Assembly (NCBI RefSeq): GCF_007860125.1
Contig: NZ_SJPW01000001.1
Coordinates: 744,001-808,000, forward strand
Direction of reading: 5' to 3'
DNA length: 64,000 bases
Source: Rubripirellula tenax
GTDB taxonomy: Bacteria; Planctomycetota; Planctomycetia; Pirellulales; Pirellulaceae
The notes under the pieces are model-generated. The model did not search any database and was not told the DNA's origin. It saw only the letters and a program-made list of their open reading frames with translations. Below, in pieces: positions 41,301 through 49,139 of the stretch (positions within the stretch are counted from its first letter, which is position 1; every line of letters begins with the position of its first letter). Both the position numbers and the translations under genes were made by a program.

Positions 41301-42900
41301 CGGGCAGAATGAACCAAAAACCGGTTCCTTCGGATCCTGCCGAAATATTACCGACCCAGGTATTGTTCGGATTGGTGATCCAGTAAGCCGCCGAATGCAA
41401 GAAGCGGGTGGAAACTTGTTGCCCCGTATCATGCGACCCCTCGCCGTTCCCGTTTCTCGCCGCATCACCGTTGACCAAGCCGTTGGAGCCCCGCGTGATT
41501 CCCGGAACAATGAAGGGGTCGTTGAGGCTGCCTCCGCCGACCTTGTGAATGCCAAGCACGATGTTGCTGCGGAATTGGTTGTTGAATTCGGCAGCGTCCT
41601 CCATGAAGATTCCGTGTCCATGAATGTCATGCAGCACATTGCCTTCGATCAACAGCCCCTGTGTTCCGTGAACCGTCACGCCACGGTTGTTCGAATTGGT
41701 GACGCTGGAGTTTCGCAGGAGATCGCCGGCGCGATTCGCGCCCAAGTGCCAGTGAATCGGGTAGCGTCCGACAATTCCCGTTTGCCCCATCTTGTCGAAT
41801 TGGACCGAATCAATGGCGATCAACCCAGAATTGGGCATGAACATCGCGTGCGCACCAATGCCAAGATTCCTTCCGGACGTCGTTCCGTATCTCGCGCGAT
41901 TGCCAAAGTTACTGTCGGTGTCTTGAGTGCCCTGAATCCTGATGGATCGATTCAGCAGCGCCACTTCGGCCCGCATGTCGATACTCAGCTCGCCGTCTTT
42001 GTACGACTCGATGGCTCCGTAATGGCGATAGGAAAGTGGCTCGTTCAGCGTCAGCACCGTTCGGTTGCCCGAAGCACTGCTGACCGCAGTAATCGTTCGC
42101 ACGTCCTCGTCGGCATAGTCGTACGAAGAACTGGCGATCACAATTTCGTCACCCACTTCCCATGCGCGCGATCCGGACAATGAACCATCCGATGCGGCTG
42201 AGGTCGTACCATCAAAATTGCGTTCGATGACATCCTCAACCGTGATCGTCGTCGCATTTTTGAATGCCGTTTGGGACAGCTTGGTGAAGCTTAGCTTTTC
42301 ATCACCATAGAACTGTAAGCTGCCCCCCATCCCAGTCATCAAAAAACCATCATTATCGGCAATCGACATGGTGCCCATCGCCGTCTCGACGGTGAAGTCG
42401 GCCGTCGGATCGGTTCCGGTCAGGGTCAGCACAAAGTCATTGTTGTCATACCGATTGGTGGGGGTGCCAATCCTGAACGTGCCGTTGCTGTTAACGTGAA
42501 TCCAGCGGGTGGTCAGCGAGCGGGTCGCCGAACCGGCCGAGCCTTCGGCAACGGTCAATGTCCCGTGAACGACAAGCTCTTTGACGGTCGTGTTCAAGCC
42601 ATTGAGCGTGACCGTTTTTCCCGACGCGACAATCGCGCGGTCGGCAGCCGTCGGCACAACGCCGCCTTGCCACGTGCTGGCCGCCGTCCAGTCGCCCGAA
42701 TTGATCGCCGTGATCGTCGCCAGCAATTGACGAGACTCAAGCGATTCGAATCCCAGCATCGACCGCAACGCATCGCGCGACGATGCCCGCTTGGCAAGTT
42801 TCGACGCGAACAGCTTCGGCAGTTTGGCGGCAAGCTGCGAATATCGTTCGCGAGCATGTCTGCGGAGCCTTTGCAGACTCTCACTGGATTGCGATGTCAT
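38383..42900 (-). CDS. Large exported G8-domain / beta-helix protein with LEPR-XLL-type N terminus
   Basis: 1505 residues. A basic N-terminal stretch is followed by FESLESRQLLA (about 50-61), the planctomycete LEPR-XLL export motif. A G8 domain follows (GDWTAASTWQGGVVPTAADR, about 68-190), named for eight conserved Gly and found in polysaccharide-binding or hyaluronan-degrading proteins. A right-handed parallel beta-helix (about 330-620) has repeated N-N-x-G and glycine turns. Later parts look like an Ig-like domain (about 970-1075), a CBM6-type module (about 1080-1235) and a discoidin-like module (about 1235-1400). It is probably a cell-surface glycan-binding or glycan-cleaving protein. I see no proven catalytic residues. 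Confidence 0.82.
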   Translation of the reverse strand: MTSQSSESLQRLRRHARERYSQLAAKLPKLFASKLAKRASSRDALRSMLGFESLESRQLLATITAINSGDWTAASTWQGGVVPTAADRAIVASGKTVTLNGLNTTVKELVVHGTLTVAEGSAGSATRSLTTRWIHVNSNGTFRIGTPTNRYDNNDFVLTLTGTDPTADFTVETAMGTMSIADNDGFLMTGMGGSLQFYGDEKLSFTKLSQTAFKNATTITVEDVIERNFDGTTSAASDGSLSGSRAWEVGDEIVIASSSYDYADEDVRTITAVSSASGNRTVLTLNEPLSYRHYGAIESYKDGELSIDMRAEVALLNRSIRIQGTQDTDSNFGNRARYGTTSGRNLGIGAHAMFMPNSGLIAIDSVQFDKMGQTGIVGRYPIHWHLGANRAGDLLRNSSVTNSNNRGVTVHGTQGLLIEGNVLHDIHGHGIFMEDAAEFNNQFRSNIVLGIHKVGGGSLNDPFIVPGITRGSNGLVNGDAARNGNGEGSHDTGQQVSTRFLHSAAYWITNPNNTWVGNISAGSEGTGFWFILPDRVIGLSRDTGLYNGLDPSTATLGIFDNNTSHSSPIGLTFDRGSDIRGGGAVGYTPTVPATFNAFTGYKHDGTAVYHRGNNVTFDGSMFADVRTGSFNTFSQIERNILFIGHSKGNATLSAEVGGYKLYDGPGQIIEAHFAGFAEPNAYTFVNTGGAHKHAMTRASGITFENDGTTGHVAVGIVQDFVNKSPANAAGRPDALSGIVLDVDGSLTGPFGGGPGYVLTPKIDFYRDSTDITPAGWDAYISNDRFGYLRLDTVSGAGNFPYFDVFNGDGHRFRVNRRNITEQRLYTKLNAGDYTFEFTEPVPDDGFRFTMRVMRGSEPGDYSIYRFKGVGTNYKPTSGTETTSLTSLRAQTSNAYFRDPADGDLWMKVFQSGTLISVRPADVLQPTTPEITGLVLVDANSDEDLSALANGTVVNLTALPSKDLNVRAATNSNTASVGFDLTGPSPFTKTESVEPYALFGDADGDFQSEPLLPGSYTLVVTPFSGAGLSGTAGTAVTINFTVIEPAQMPFVNQTVQDGTTVLAEEFDTGGQGVAYFDTSTGNSGSGNTARRTEDVDLNGGSILVSSVVDGEWLEFTRDVVPGVYDINVNVNPFSLQDPAKGVRVLIAENVFSTSFTELGFVEIPDAATVGTSFAITGVDLTAWGGSDRVFRIEFFAANRDIVVAPVGAVLADASPTGSTTGWYLDYGANGENWFNGSGLSDTTVNESDVLVPTVWPQHLAGNSSGRVARIRNAAEQSTLTFDLGGRYDISGMALWNSTETGQTDRGFENTLLSYSTDGGLTFSGSDLLTWTQLSDSTDPFGPEIRMLPGVVAGITHIRMVVDNFSPAGSDRIVMASELRFIGKGNPAVGSNLALNFDTLSFSAVAMPASVVNRGVAYRGAGATYGEGMIDPNKSALRGLGASASMANYTNYSQGLNRVIVDIDNLPATTLTQPDFEFRVGNTEELAKHVEKPEITSPATRNPNLRD

Positions 42901-43186
42901 TGAAAAGACGAACCCGGAAGCGATGAGAGATAAGGATGCGGCGGTGTTGCTAGCGTTGACCCGGCGTACCTGTTATTGGTCACGCCGGATATTCGCGATC
43001 CAAACAACGCATGCTAACCGAATCCGCCCTCCATTTATCCCTGCTCTGGCAAGCAAATTTGCGGTAAATCTCAGGAAAACGCGAAAAATCTCCGCGAATG
43101 GGCGTCATTGGCACTGTCCAATGAAATAAAGTGCGCAACTTCAAACGCCCGATTCTTCAGTGGCAGATCGGGTACGGCGTGCCTCG
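42901..43186. other. Intergenic region upstream of the G8 protein gene
   Basis: 286 bases. CCGGCGT (42961-42967) pairs with ACGCCGG (42982-42988), a hairpin that may terminate the upstream minus-strand cytochrome operon. No ORF of coding quality is present. Confidence 0.35.
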
Positions 43187-43621
43187 CTAAAGCGGAAGTC
43201 TGCGTCGGCCGCCCAGTGACATGATACCGACCCATACCGTTGCGACTGCCAACGCATAGCCCGACCATCCGTGCAGCGCAATGAGCGTCTCCATCGTGTG
43301 CGTCGACGCGATTGGCAACATGCAAACGAACATCGTTGCGGTAGTCAGCAATCCGAATAGCAGTAAGCATCGCAGCGCCGTTCGTTGGGCCGACGTATCA
43401 AGCGTGCCACGCGACGACGGCATCAACCGCGCGATCGCATACACCGGCAGCAACGCGACCACGACACCGCTGGCCATCATGTGTACTAGCAACCGGGTAT
43501 CGGCCAGGTGGCCGCCCGCCAGCGTCGGCAGCGCCGTGACAACCAGCACGATCGTTGCCACGATGATGGCGATCAATGATCCGATTCGAATCAACGAAAT
43601 CAGCTTCGATGAAAGTTTCAT
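43187..43621 (-). CDS. Small four-helix membrane protein linked to the heptahaem cytochrome
   Basis: 144 residues from ATG 43619-43621. This start overlaps the cytochrome stop by four bases (ATGA), so longer frames were rejected. Four membrane helices are evident: LISLIRIGSLIAIIVATIVLV, LLVHMMASGVVVALLPVY, ALRCLLLFGLLTTATMFVCML and LIALHGWSGYALAVATVWVG (shown shortened). Helix 2 (VHMM) and helix 4 (LHGW) each carry a His, and another follows helix 3 (STHT). This could bind haem b, as in cytochrome b561-like proteins. I do not know the family. Translational coupling suggests that it docks the cytochrome to the membrane or feeds it quinol electrons. Confidence 0.7.
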   Translation of the reverse strand: MKLSSKLISLIRIGSLIAIIVATIVLVVTALPTLAGGHLADTRLLVHMMASGVVVALLPVYAIARLMPSSRGTLDTSAQRTALRCLLLFGLLTTATMFVCMLPIASTHTMETLIALHGWSGYALAVATVWVGIMSLGGRRRLPL

Positions 43622-45642
43622 AGCGACTCCTTCGACGCCGGTCGGTTGGATGCGATGAAGGTCCCTAGCAGTGCGATTGCCATCATCGCCAGCGATGCCG
43701 CCGTCATCAGCTTGAACATCGCACGACCGGCGAACAGTTGGTTCCATTGCGAACGTTCGTCGTCTGATATCTGTTGAATCGACGACATCGCGATCGGCGA
43801 CGCGACGACCGGTGCCGGGCCCGTCGGCGTGACCGTTGATGCAAAGATCAGTCCGTCATCGACGTGGCATTCCAAGCATCCGGTTGCCCCCAATGCCCAA
43901 CCGGCCGGCCGCACGTTGTGAGCCATCGGCCACTGAACCATCTCAATCGCATCGACATTTTTGACTTCCACTTCGGTCAGCGAATCGTCTTGTTCGCCTC
44001 GCCCGTAGGCGGTCCCGGTCGAGACGTAGACGGCACGATCGACGGAAAACTCTTTCTCGATCGCTGCCAGCGCGGCAGAGACTTTCTCGTTAAACGTTTC
44101 ACGCCCTTTTTCAGATACCTCAGCGACGAAATCTTTTCGTACACGCAAGGCTTTGCGAGTCGCCGAGTAGACGGCTTCTGGCGACAGCGGCGATACGACT
44201 CCGTCCTTCACGGATCCCCAATACGCCGGCCACATCGCGCGGGCGGTTGTGATGGGTGCTTCATTTGCATGCTTGGATTCGTCGCTTGCAAGTGGGGCCC
44301 AGGCTTGTGATCGCGCGAACAAGGGGCCACGGATGGACGGCAACTCTTGACCGCTGCGATGCAGCTTTTGGCCCAAGCCGTGCGACAGGGAAGTCAGAAT
44401 GCCGTCGGCTTCTTGGTCCGGCGCGGGCCCACCGTGACAAGCCGTGCAGGTCAGTTTTTCGAAGTGAATCGGAGGTAACCCTTCGTGCTTGGGCAGCGGC
44501 GATCCGAGTCGGCCAGGTCGAGAGGAAATGGAGGCCACGGAATCGTCTTCACGCTCGATGCCCAAGTGACATCCCGCACAGCTAAGTGTCGTCGCCACGT
44601 TCCCCGAGGGGTGTTGTTCGCCGGGGAAGCCGCGGACGGTCTGGTGATCGATGCCGTTGCGATGGCAATCGACACAGTTCATTCCCGCGCGAAGGTGGAC
44701 GTCTTCATCGTGAATCCATCGCGGTTCGAGTCCGTCTTCGGTAACCGTTCGTTGGCTGTGGCACTGGTAGCAGGCGTTGTTTTCAGGTTCGCGAACCAAG
44801 TCGAAAAAGACCGTGCCGTCGGGCGCGAAATTTTGAGCGCGGTATTTGACTTTGGGAAGCTTCGCTTGCACGGTTTCGTCGCTAGGATCCGAACCCGTTT
44901 TGATTCTTGAGACGGATCCCGCGACATCGCCCAAGCGCAAAGCGGCCGTGGGTGCCCAGGCAAAGTTTTCGGCTTCGATGGTTTCACGACGCACTTCAAA
45001 GTCGTAAACGCCGGAGGTCGCGTGACATGCCATGCAATCGATCTCTAGCGAACCGGTTAGCGCCCATCGTGATGAATCATCGTTGGCATCATCTTCTTGA
45101 ACTCCGTCATCTTTTTCATCCTTGGAAGCTTCCTTGGCGGGCGTTGCCATGTTGCCGCCAGGAATGCGTGCGCCGAATTGGCGAGTCATTTCAAATGTGG
45201 ACAAACCAATATCGGTCGGGTTGAAGCGGCCCAGCCAATCTCGATAGGAAAGCGGCAACTGAGTCCCCGTGCGGGCGTCCGTCCAGATCCAAGGTTCGCC
45301 GGGGCGGCCGTCGGATGCTGTCGCTTCGGCTTCCCCGGTTTCTGCCCGCCGCCGCGCATCGCTGGTAAATGCATTGAAGTGCCATCCGTGCGAGATGGTT
45401 GCATAATCGTGGCAGCGTCCACACGTCTTGAGCGTCGAATACGGCTGGTCCGAATCGGCGGTGATCTTTCGATTGTTGACATCGTAAAGATCAATGTGGT
45501 GCAGATACCGTTTGTTACTATCGCTGTGCGCGTACGACTCGCTGTCGGCTGCGAATGCTTGGTTGCCAACCAAAGTGCAGTAGGCCAGTGCGAGTATCCC
45601 GAACGGGCGATGAAACTTTGCATAACAAACCATGCCGCACAC
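43618..45642 (-). CDS. Exported heptahaem cytochrome c
   Basis: 674 residues. Signal peptide (about 8-32, ending AFA-A). Seven CxxCH haem c sites occur in this order: CGRCH, CMACH, CYQCH, CVDCH, CAGCH, CTACH and CLECH. The first six lie in the N-terminal two thirds and CLECH near residue 595. A C-terminal membrane helix (LMTAASLAMMAIALLGTFIA) anchors it on the periplasmic side. Such proteins carry electrons between quinol oxidation and terminal reductases. There is no obvious active-site lysine or pentahaem reductase pattern, so it is more likely an electron carrier than a nitrite reductase. It is coupled to a four-helix membrane protein. Confidence 0.88.
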   Translation of the reverse strand: MCGMVCYAKFHRPFGILALAYCTLVGNQAFAADSESYAHSDSNKRYLHHIDLYDVNNRKITADSDQPYSTLKTCGRCHDYATISHGWHFNAFTSDARRRAETGEAEATASDGRPGEPWIWTDARTGTQLPLSYRDWLGRFNPTDIGLSTFEMTRQFGARIPGGNMATPAKEASKDEKDDGVQEDDANDDSSRWALTGSLEIDCMACHATSGVYDFEVRRETIEAENFAWAPTAALRLGDVAGSVSRIKTGSDPSDETVQAKLPKVKYRAQNFAPDGTVFFDLVREPENNACYQCHSQRTVTEDGLEPRWIHDEDVHLRAGMNCVDCHRNGIDHQTVRGFPGEQHPSGNVATTLSCAGCHLGIEREDDSVASISSRPGRLGSPLPKHEGLPPIHFEKLTCTACHGGPAPDQEADGILTSLSHGLGQKLHRSGQELPSIRGPLFARSQAWAPLASDESKHANEAPITTARAMWPAYWGSVKDGVVSPLSPEAVYSATRKALRVRKDFVAEVSEKGRETFNEKVSAALAAIEKEFSVDRAVYVSTGTAYGRGEQDDSLTEVEVKNVDAIEMVQWPMAHNVRPAGWALGATGCLECHVDDGLIFASTVTPTGPAPVVASPIAMSSIQQISDDERSQWNQLFAGRAMFKLMTAASLAMMAIALLGTFIASNRPASKESL

Positions 45643-45712
45643 TAAGACTGCGAAAGAATAGAAAAGGTGAGCAAGAGTCTACACAAGTTCGGCGTTCTTT
45701 GCGGGCACCCGT

Positions 45713-46909
45713 CTAAGCCGGCTGAGGACTGGGGACAGCCCGCAGCGTCAGCAGCGAAAGCTCGGGGCGGCAATTGATTCGGATCAGGTGCGTGCCCGCC
45801 AACCCACGGGTGACGTGCATCGTTGTTGGTGCGCGATAAAAGTCGCCCGAAGCGTAACGGCTGCCGTGGAAGCTGGGGCTCAACAGCGGCCCCGCGATCG
45901 GTAGCCGACCTTGTCCGCCGTGGGTGTGGCCGGCCAGCATCAACGTCACGTTGTGTCGCCGCGCCCACTCGAATTGATCGGGGCTGTGGCTAAGCAGCAA
46001 CCGAAACGGCTCGCCAGAATCCGGATCGATCGTCGGACGCTGGAACCACGGATGTTCGTTGCCAATGATCAGGGCCTCGACGCCGCCAAGCTTTCTTGAG
46101 AGTCCGCGGCTGCCCAGATCGGTCCAGCCGGCTCGGTCCATCGCTTCGCGGGTTTGCCATGAGTCGGCGATTCGGGTGTCGTGATTGCCCAAAACAAAGT
46201 AGCAACCGTCGCGGGCGCGGGCGGGTGCGAAGATTTGTCCCAGCCAATCGATGCACGGTTGCTTATCAATGATATCGCCGGTCAACGCCATCAGGTGCGG
46301 GGCCCACTGGGTCGCCCGCTGGACCACATAGCCGGCAAAATCCGGATGAATATCGCCGGTCAAATGGATGTCGGACAGGTGGGCGATCCGATATCCGTCA
46401 AGCGCCGGCGGCAAACCGACGACGGGCAGCTCGATCTGGTCGATCGACAATTCAAACACTTGATTGATCGGTAACCGCGACTCGAACTTGCATTTAGCCG
46501 TCAATGCCAATCGATGCGTTACCATCTGTTGCACCGGAACGATTTCGATTTGGCGTTTGACCTTGACGGATTCGATGCCAAGGATTGGGCGAAAATAGAG
46601 CCAAGGAATCCCCAGCAGCGGCCATGCCATCAAGCACAAGCCCGCGTAGATCGCCAGCGGAATCGGTATCGATCGCAAGTCGGCATTTCCACCAATCCAA
46701 TCTGCAAAGAATCCTCGCCAAACGGCGATCGCGACGGGTGGTCCTATGACAGTGAACGCGAACATCACCTTGGTGCATCGCTTGATATTTTTACGAGGCC
46801 ATCCGAATCCGTTGATCCGGTTATAGCTGGACAGCATCAAACCAAAATGTCCTGCCAAGACGGCCAGCGCGGCGATCCATGCGAGCGTCGGTGTCATCAA
46901 ATCCCTCAA
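45713..46909 (-). CDS. Membrane-anchored metallophosphoesterase (YkuE/LpxG-like)
   Basis: 398 residues. The N-terminal third has membrane helices (about 6-26, 45-68, 80-110). The calcineurin-like phosphoesterase domain follows, with ligands in IAHLSDIHLTG (DxH), ALTGDIID (GDxxD), VLGNHDT (GNHD), LLLSHSP and AGHTHGGQ (GHxH). The architecture matches YkuE and LpxG, which act on phospholipid or lipid A precursors at the membrane. A phospholipid-linked substrate is inferred, not shown. An inverted-repeat element fills the space upstream of its start. Confidence 0.9.
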   Translation of the reverse strand: MRDLMTPTLAWIAALAVLAGHFGLMLSSYNRINGFGWPRKNIKRCTKVMFAFTVIGPPVAIAVWRGFFADWIGGNADLRSIPIPLAIYAGLCLMAWPLLGIPWLYFRPILGIESVKVKRQIEIVPVQQMVTHRLALTAKCKFESRLPINQVFELSIDQIELPVVGLPPALDGYRIAHLSDIHLTGDIHPDFAGYVVQRATQWAPHLMALTGDIIDKQPCIDWLGQIFAPARARDGCYFVLGNHDTRIADSWQTREAMDRAGWTDLGSRGLSRKLGGVEALIIGNEHPWFQRPTIDPDSGEPFRLLLSHSPDQFEWARRHNVTLMLAGHTHGGQGRLPIAGPLLSPSFHGSRYASGDFYRAPTTMHVTRGLAGTHLIRINCRPELSLLTLRAVPSPQPA

Positions 46910-46920
46910 GGCCGTGTTTT

Positions 46921-47028
46921 AAAAAGGGGTCTGACCCAATTTGAGTCGACTCAGCCGCAACGGTGTTCGTTGAAGTCAAGCGTACTCGCACCACATCGAT
47001 TGTTTCGGAAAGGGTCAGACCCCTTTTT
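46921..47028. repeat. Inverted-repeat element (REP/MITE-like)
   Basis: AAAAAGGGGTCTGACCC (46921-46937) is an exact reverse complement of GGGTCAGACCCCTTTTT (47012-47028), 17 bases each. The 74-base centre contains the 12-base palindrome TGAGTCGACTCA. The element fills almost the whole 126-base gap between the metallophosphoesterase and SixA-like genes. GGGTCTGACCCC arms are familiar from REP sequences linked to tyrosine-type REP transposases; I infer that origin here. Confidence 0.7.
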
Positions 47029-47035
47029 AGAACGC

Positions 47036-47569
47036 CTACAACTGCTTGGGGCTCATGAAGTGAACTAGATCGGTGTCCGTATCGATCGATAATTCGCTCC
47101 AGTAGTCGACGTTCAATTGAAACACTGCAATGGCCGCCGTCGGCATCTCGATCGAACGATCCGCCATCATCGACGTCAATTGGCTGATTCCCGGATTGTG
47201 GGCCAACACCATCACGCATTCATGGTCGCCACCGTTGCTGGTCGCGGAACGCCAGAGGGTTTCGGGGCTGGCCAAGTACAACGATTCCATCGTCATGACA
47301 TCGGTTTCGACGGGCCACCGTTCTTGCATCAGTCGGATCGTTTGACAGGTTCGCAGCGCCGACGAACAAAGAACTCGACCAGGGATGACACCCAGTCCGG
47401 TCAGCCACTTCGCCATCTCGGGCGCATCACGGTGTCCGCGACGATTCAGCGGCCGGTCGTGATCCGAAAGGCTGGAATCGCCCCAGTCGCTTTTGGCGTG
47501 ACGCATCAAAATCAATGTTTTGGGCACGCAGGAATTCTCGGAAGGCGGATCTGATACTTCGGTGGTCAT
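47036..47569 (-). CDS. SixA-like histidine phosphatase
   Basis: 177 residues. Histidine phosphatase superfamily: the phosphorylated His is in LILMRHAKSDWGD (RHAKSDW is the SixA-type signature) and the second His is in VMVLAHNPGI. SixA dephosphorylates phosphohistidine on ArcB HPt or PTS proteins in other bacteria. The substrate here is unknown. A short N-terminal extension (about 1-16) is polar. It is divergent from the beta-propeller gene, with 66 bases between them. Its stop lies beside the inverted-repeat element. Confidence 0.9.
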   Translation of the reverse strand: MTTEVSDPPSENSCVPKTLILMRHAKSDWGDSSLSDHDRPLNRRGHRDAPEMAKWLTGLGVIPGRVLCSSALRTCQTIRLMQERWPVETDVMTMESLYLASPETLWRSATSNGGDHECVMVLAHNPGISQLTSMMADRSIEMPTAAIAVFQLNVDYWSELSIDTDTDLVHFMSPKQL

Positions 47570-47635
47570 CTAAACGTTCGTCTTTCCCTATAATCGAATC
47601 GCCCCTCAATACCAAACCCCAAACCCGGCTCTGCC

Positions 47636-48988
47636 ATGCTCTTGCGACGTCTTCACCGATTCCAATTTGTTTCGGCCCTCTATGTCACATGCTTGCTATC
47701 AACCATGGCTGGTGACGCCTTGGCGGACAATTGGCCGGGATGGATGGGGCCGACAAGGGATGGAGTGTACCGCGAAACAGGAATCATCGAAGAGGTGCCT
47801 GCCGAAGGTTTGAAAATCAAATGGCGGACACCGATCGCGGGCGGGTATGCCGGGCCTGCGGTCGCCGACGGTCGCGTCTTTGTTTTTGACTACGTCAAAA
47901 CCGCAGGCGAAGCGTTCAACAATCCAGGCGAGCGAGCCAATTTGGACGGTCGAGAGCGGCTTACGGCTTTGAACGAAGAAACTGGAAAACCGATTTGGCA
48001 ACACACCTACGATTGTCCCTACAGCATTTCGTATCCCGCCGGACCTCGCTGTACTCCCACGGTCGACGGCGAGTACGTGTATGTCCTTGGCAGCGAAGGG
48101 GATCTGCGTGCGTTGCGAGTCACCGACGGTGAACTGGTTTGGAAACGTAGCTTGAAAGAAGACTTTTCCGCCGAGGTCCCAATCTGGGGCTTCGCGGCCC
48201 ATCCGTTGGTCGACGGCGATTCGTTGTACACGATGGTCGGCGGCGAAGGACAAGGGATCGTCGCGTTCGACAAGCTGACCGGCGAAGTGAAGTGGAAGGC
48301 ACTCGATACGGCCGCCGGTTACTGTCCGCCATCGATCATCCAACATGGTGGCGTGCGCCAGTTGATCGCCTATACACCAACGTCGGTGTCCAGTCTGAAT
48401 CCGGCAAGCGGCGAATCCTATTGGTCCGTCCCGATCGCACCGATGTACGACATGTCGATCTCACGCCCGATGGTGGACGGCAACTTGATGTACGCCAGCG
48501 GCATTCGTAGTGAAGCGTTGATGATCGAACTGTCCAGCGATTCCCCCGACGCAAACGAATTGTGGCGAGGCGAACCCAAAGAAGCCGTCCACAGCGCCAA
48601 CGCGACGCCGATCTTTGCCGACGGCGTCGTCTATGGAACCGATTGTGATCAAGGCAGTTTGATCGCCGTGGACAGCAAAGACGGTTCGCGTTTGTGGGAA
48701 ACGTTCGAAGCCACCAAGCCGGGCGAGAAACGTTTCATCAAACACGGTACCGCGTTTCTAACACGGATCGCCGACACCGATCGCTATTTGATCTTTAGCG
48801 AGACCGGCGACTTGCAAATGGCACGTTTGACGGCCAAGGGATACGAGGACCTTGGCCGGTCCCGCATCCTTGAACCGACCGCCGAGTGTTTCGGACGCAG
48901 CGTCGTGTGGAGTCACCCGGCCTACGCCAACCGGACCGCCTACGCTCGCAATGACAACGAAATTGTCGCGGTCGACCTGGTAAAGTGA
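47636..48988 (+). CDS. Secreted PQQ-type beta-propeller protein
   Basis: 450 residues. Signal peptide (about 1-31, ending ALA-D), then NWPGWMGPTRDGVYRETGI, the usual first blade. Blade motifs recur: GKPIWQHTYD, GELVWKRSL, GEVKWKALD, GESYWSVPI and GSRLWETFE. It differs from the propeller at 16412 in length and in GPTRDG at the start, and resembles the group of planctomycete proteins annotated as outer-membrane assembly lipoprotein YfgL-like. It lacks a lipobox, so it is probably soluble in the periplasm. No enzymatic motif is seen. Confidence 0.85.
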   Translation: MLLRRLHRFQFVSALYVTCLLSTMAGDALADNWPGWMGPTRDGVYRETGIIEEVPAEGLKIKWRTPIAGGYAGPAVADGRVFVFDYVKTAGEAFNNPGERANLDGRERLTALNEETGKPIWQHTYDCPYSISYPAGPRCTPTVDGEYVYVLGSEGDLRALRVTDGELVWKRSLKEDFSAEVPIWGFAAHPLVDGDSLYTMVGGEGQGIVAFDKLTGEVKWKALDTAAGYCPPSIIQHGGVRQLIAYTPTSVSSLNPASGESYWSVPIAPMYDMSISRPMVDGNLMYASGIRSEALMIELSSDSPDANELWRGEPKEAVHSANATPIFADGVVYGTDCDQGSLIAVDSKDGSRLWETFEATKPGEKRFIKHGTAFLTRIADTDRYLIFSETGDLQMARLTAKGYEDLGRSRILEPTAECFGRSVVWSHPAYANRTAYARNDNEIVAVDLVK

Positions 48989-49006
48989 GAAGCGGCCCAT
49001 CACAGG

Positions 49007-49099
49007 GCAGATCACCTTTTTCAACAGGCTGCTAAAATACGTTGGATTACCGAGCAATCCACAACAATCCGAGCTTCCCAGCTTTTAAACGTGATCTGC
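49007..49099. repeat. Short inverted repeat between convergent genes
   Basis: GCAGATCAC (49007-49015) and GTGATCTGC (49091-49099) are exact inverted copies separated by 75 bases, each beside a GGGCC/GGCCC-like stretch. It lies between the convergent beta-propeller and psd genes. It could be a terminator region or a degenerate mobile element. Confidence 0.35.
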
Positions 49100-49139
49100 A
49101 CTGCGGGCCATCACACGATCGCTTGGACCTTCGATCGAT

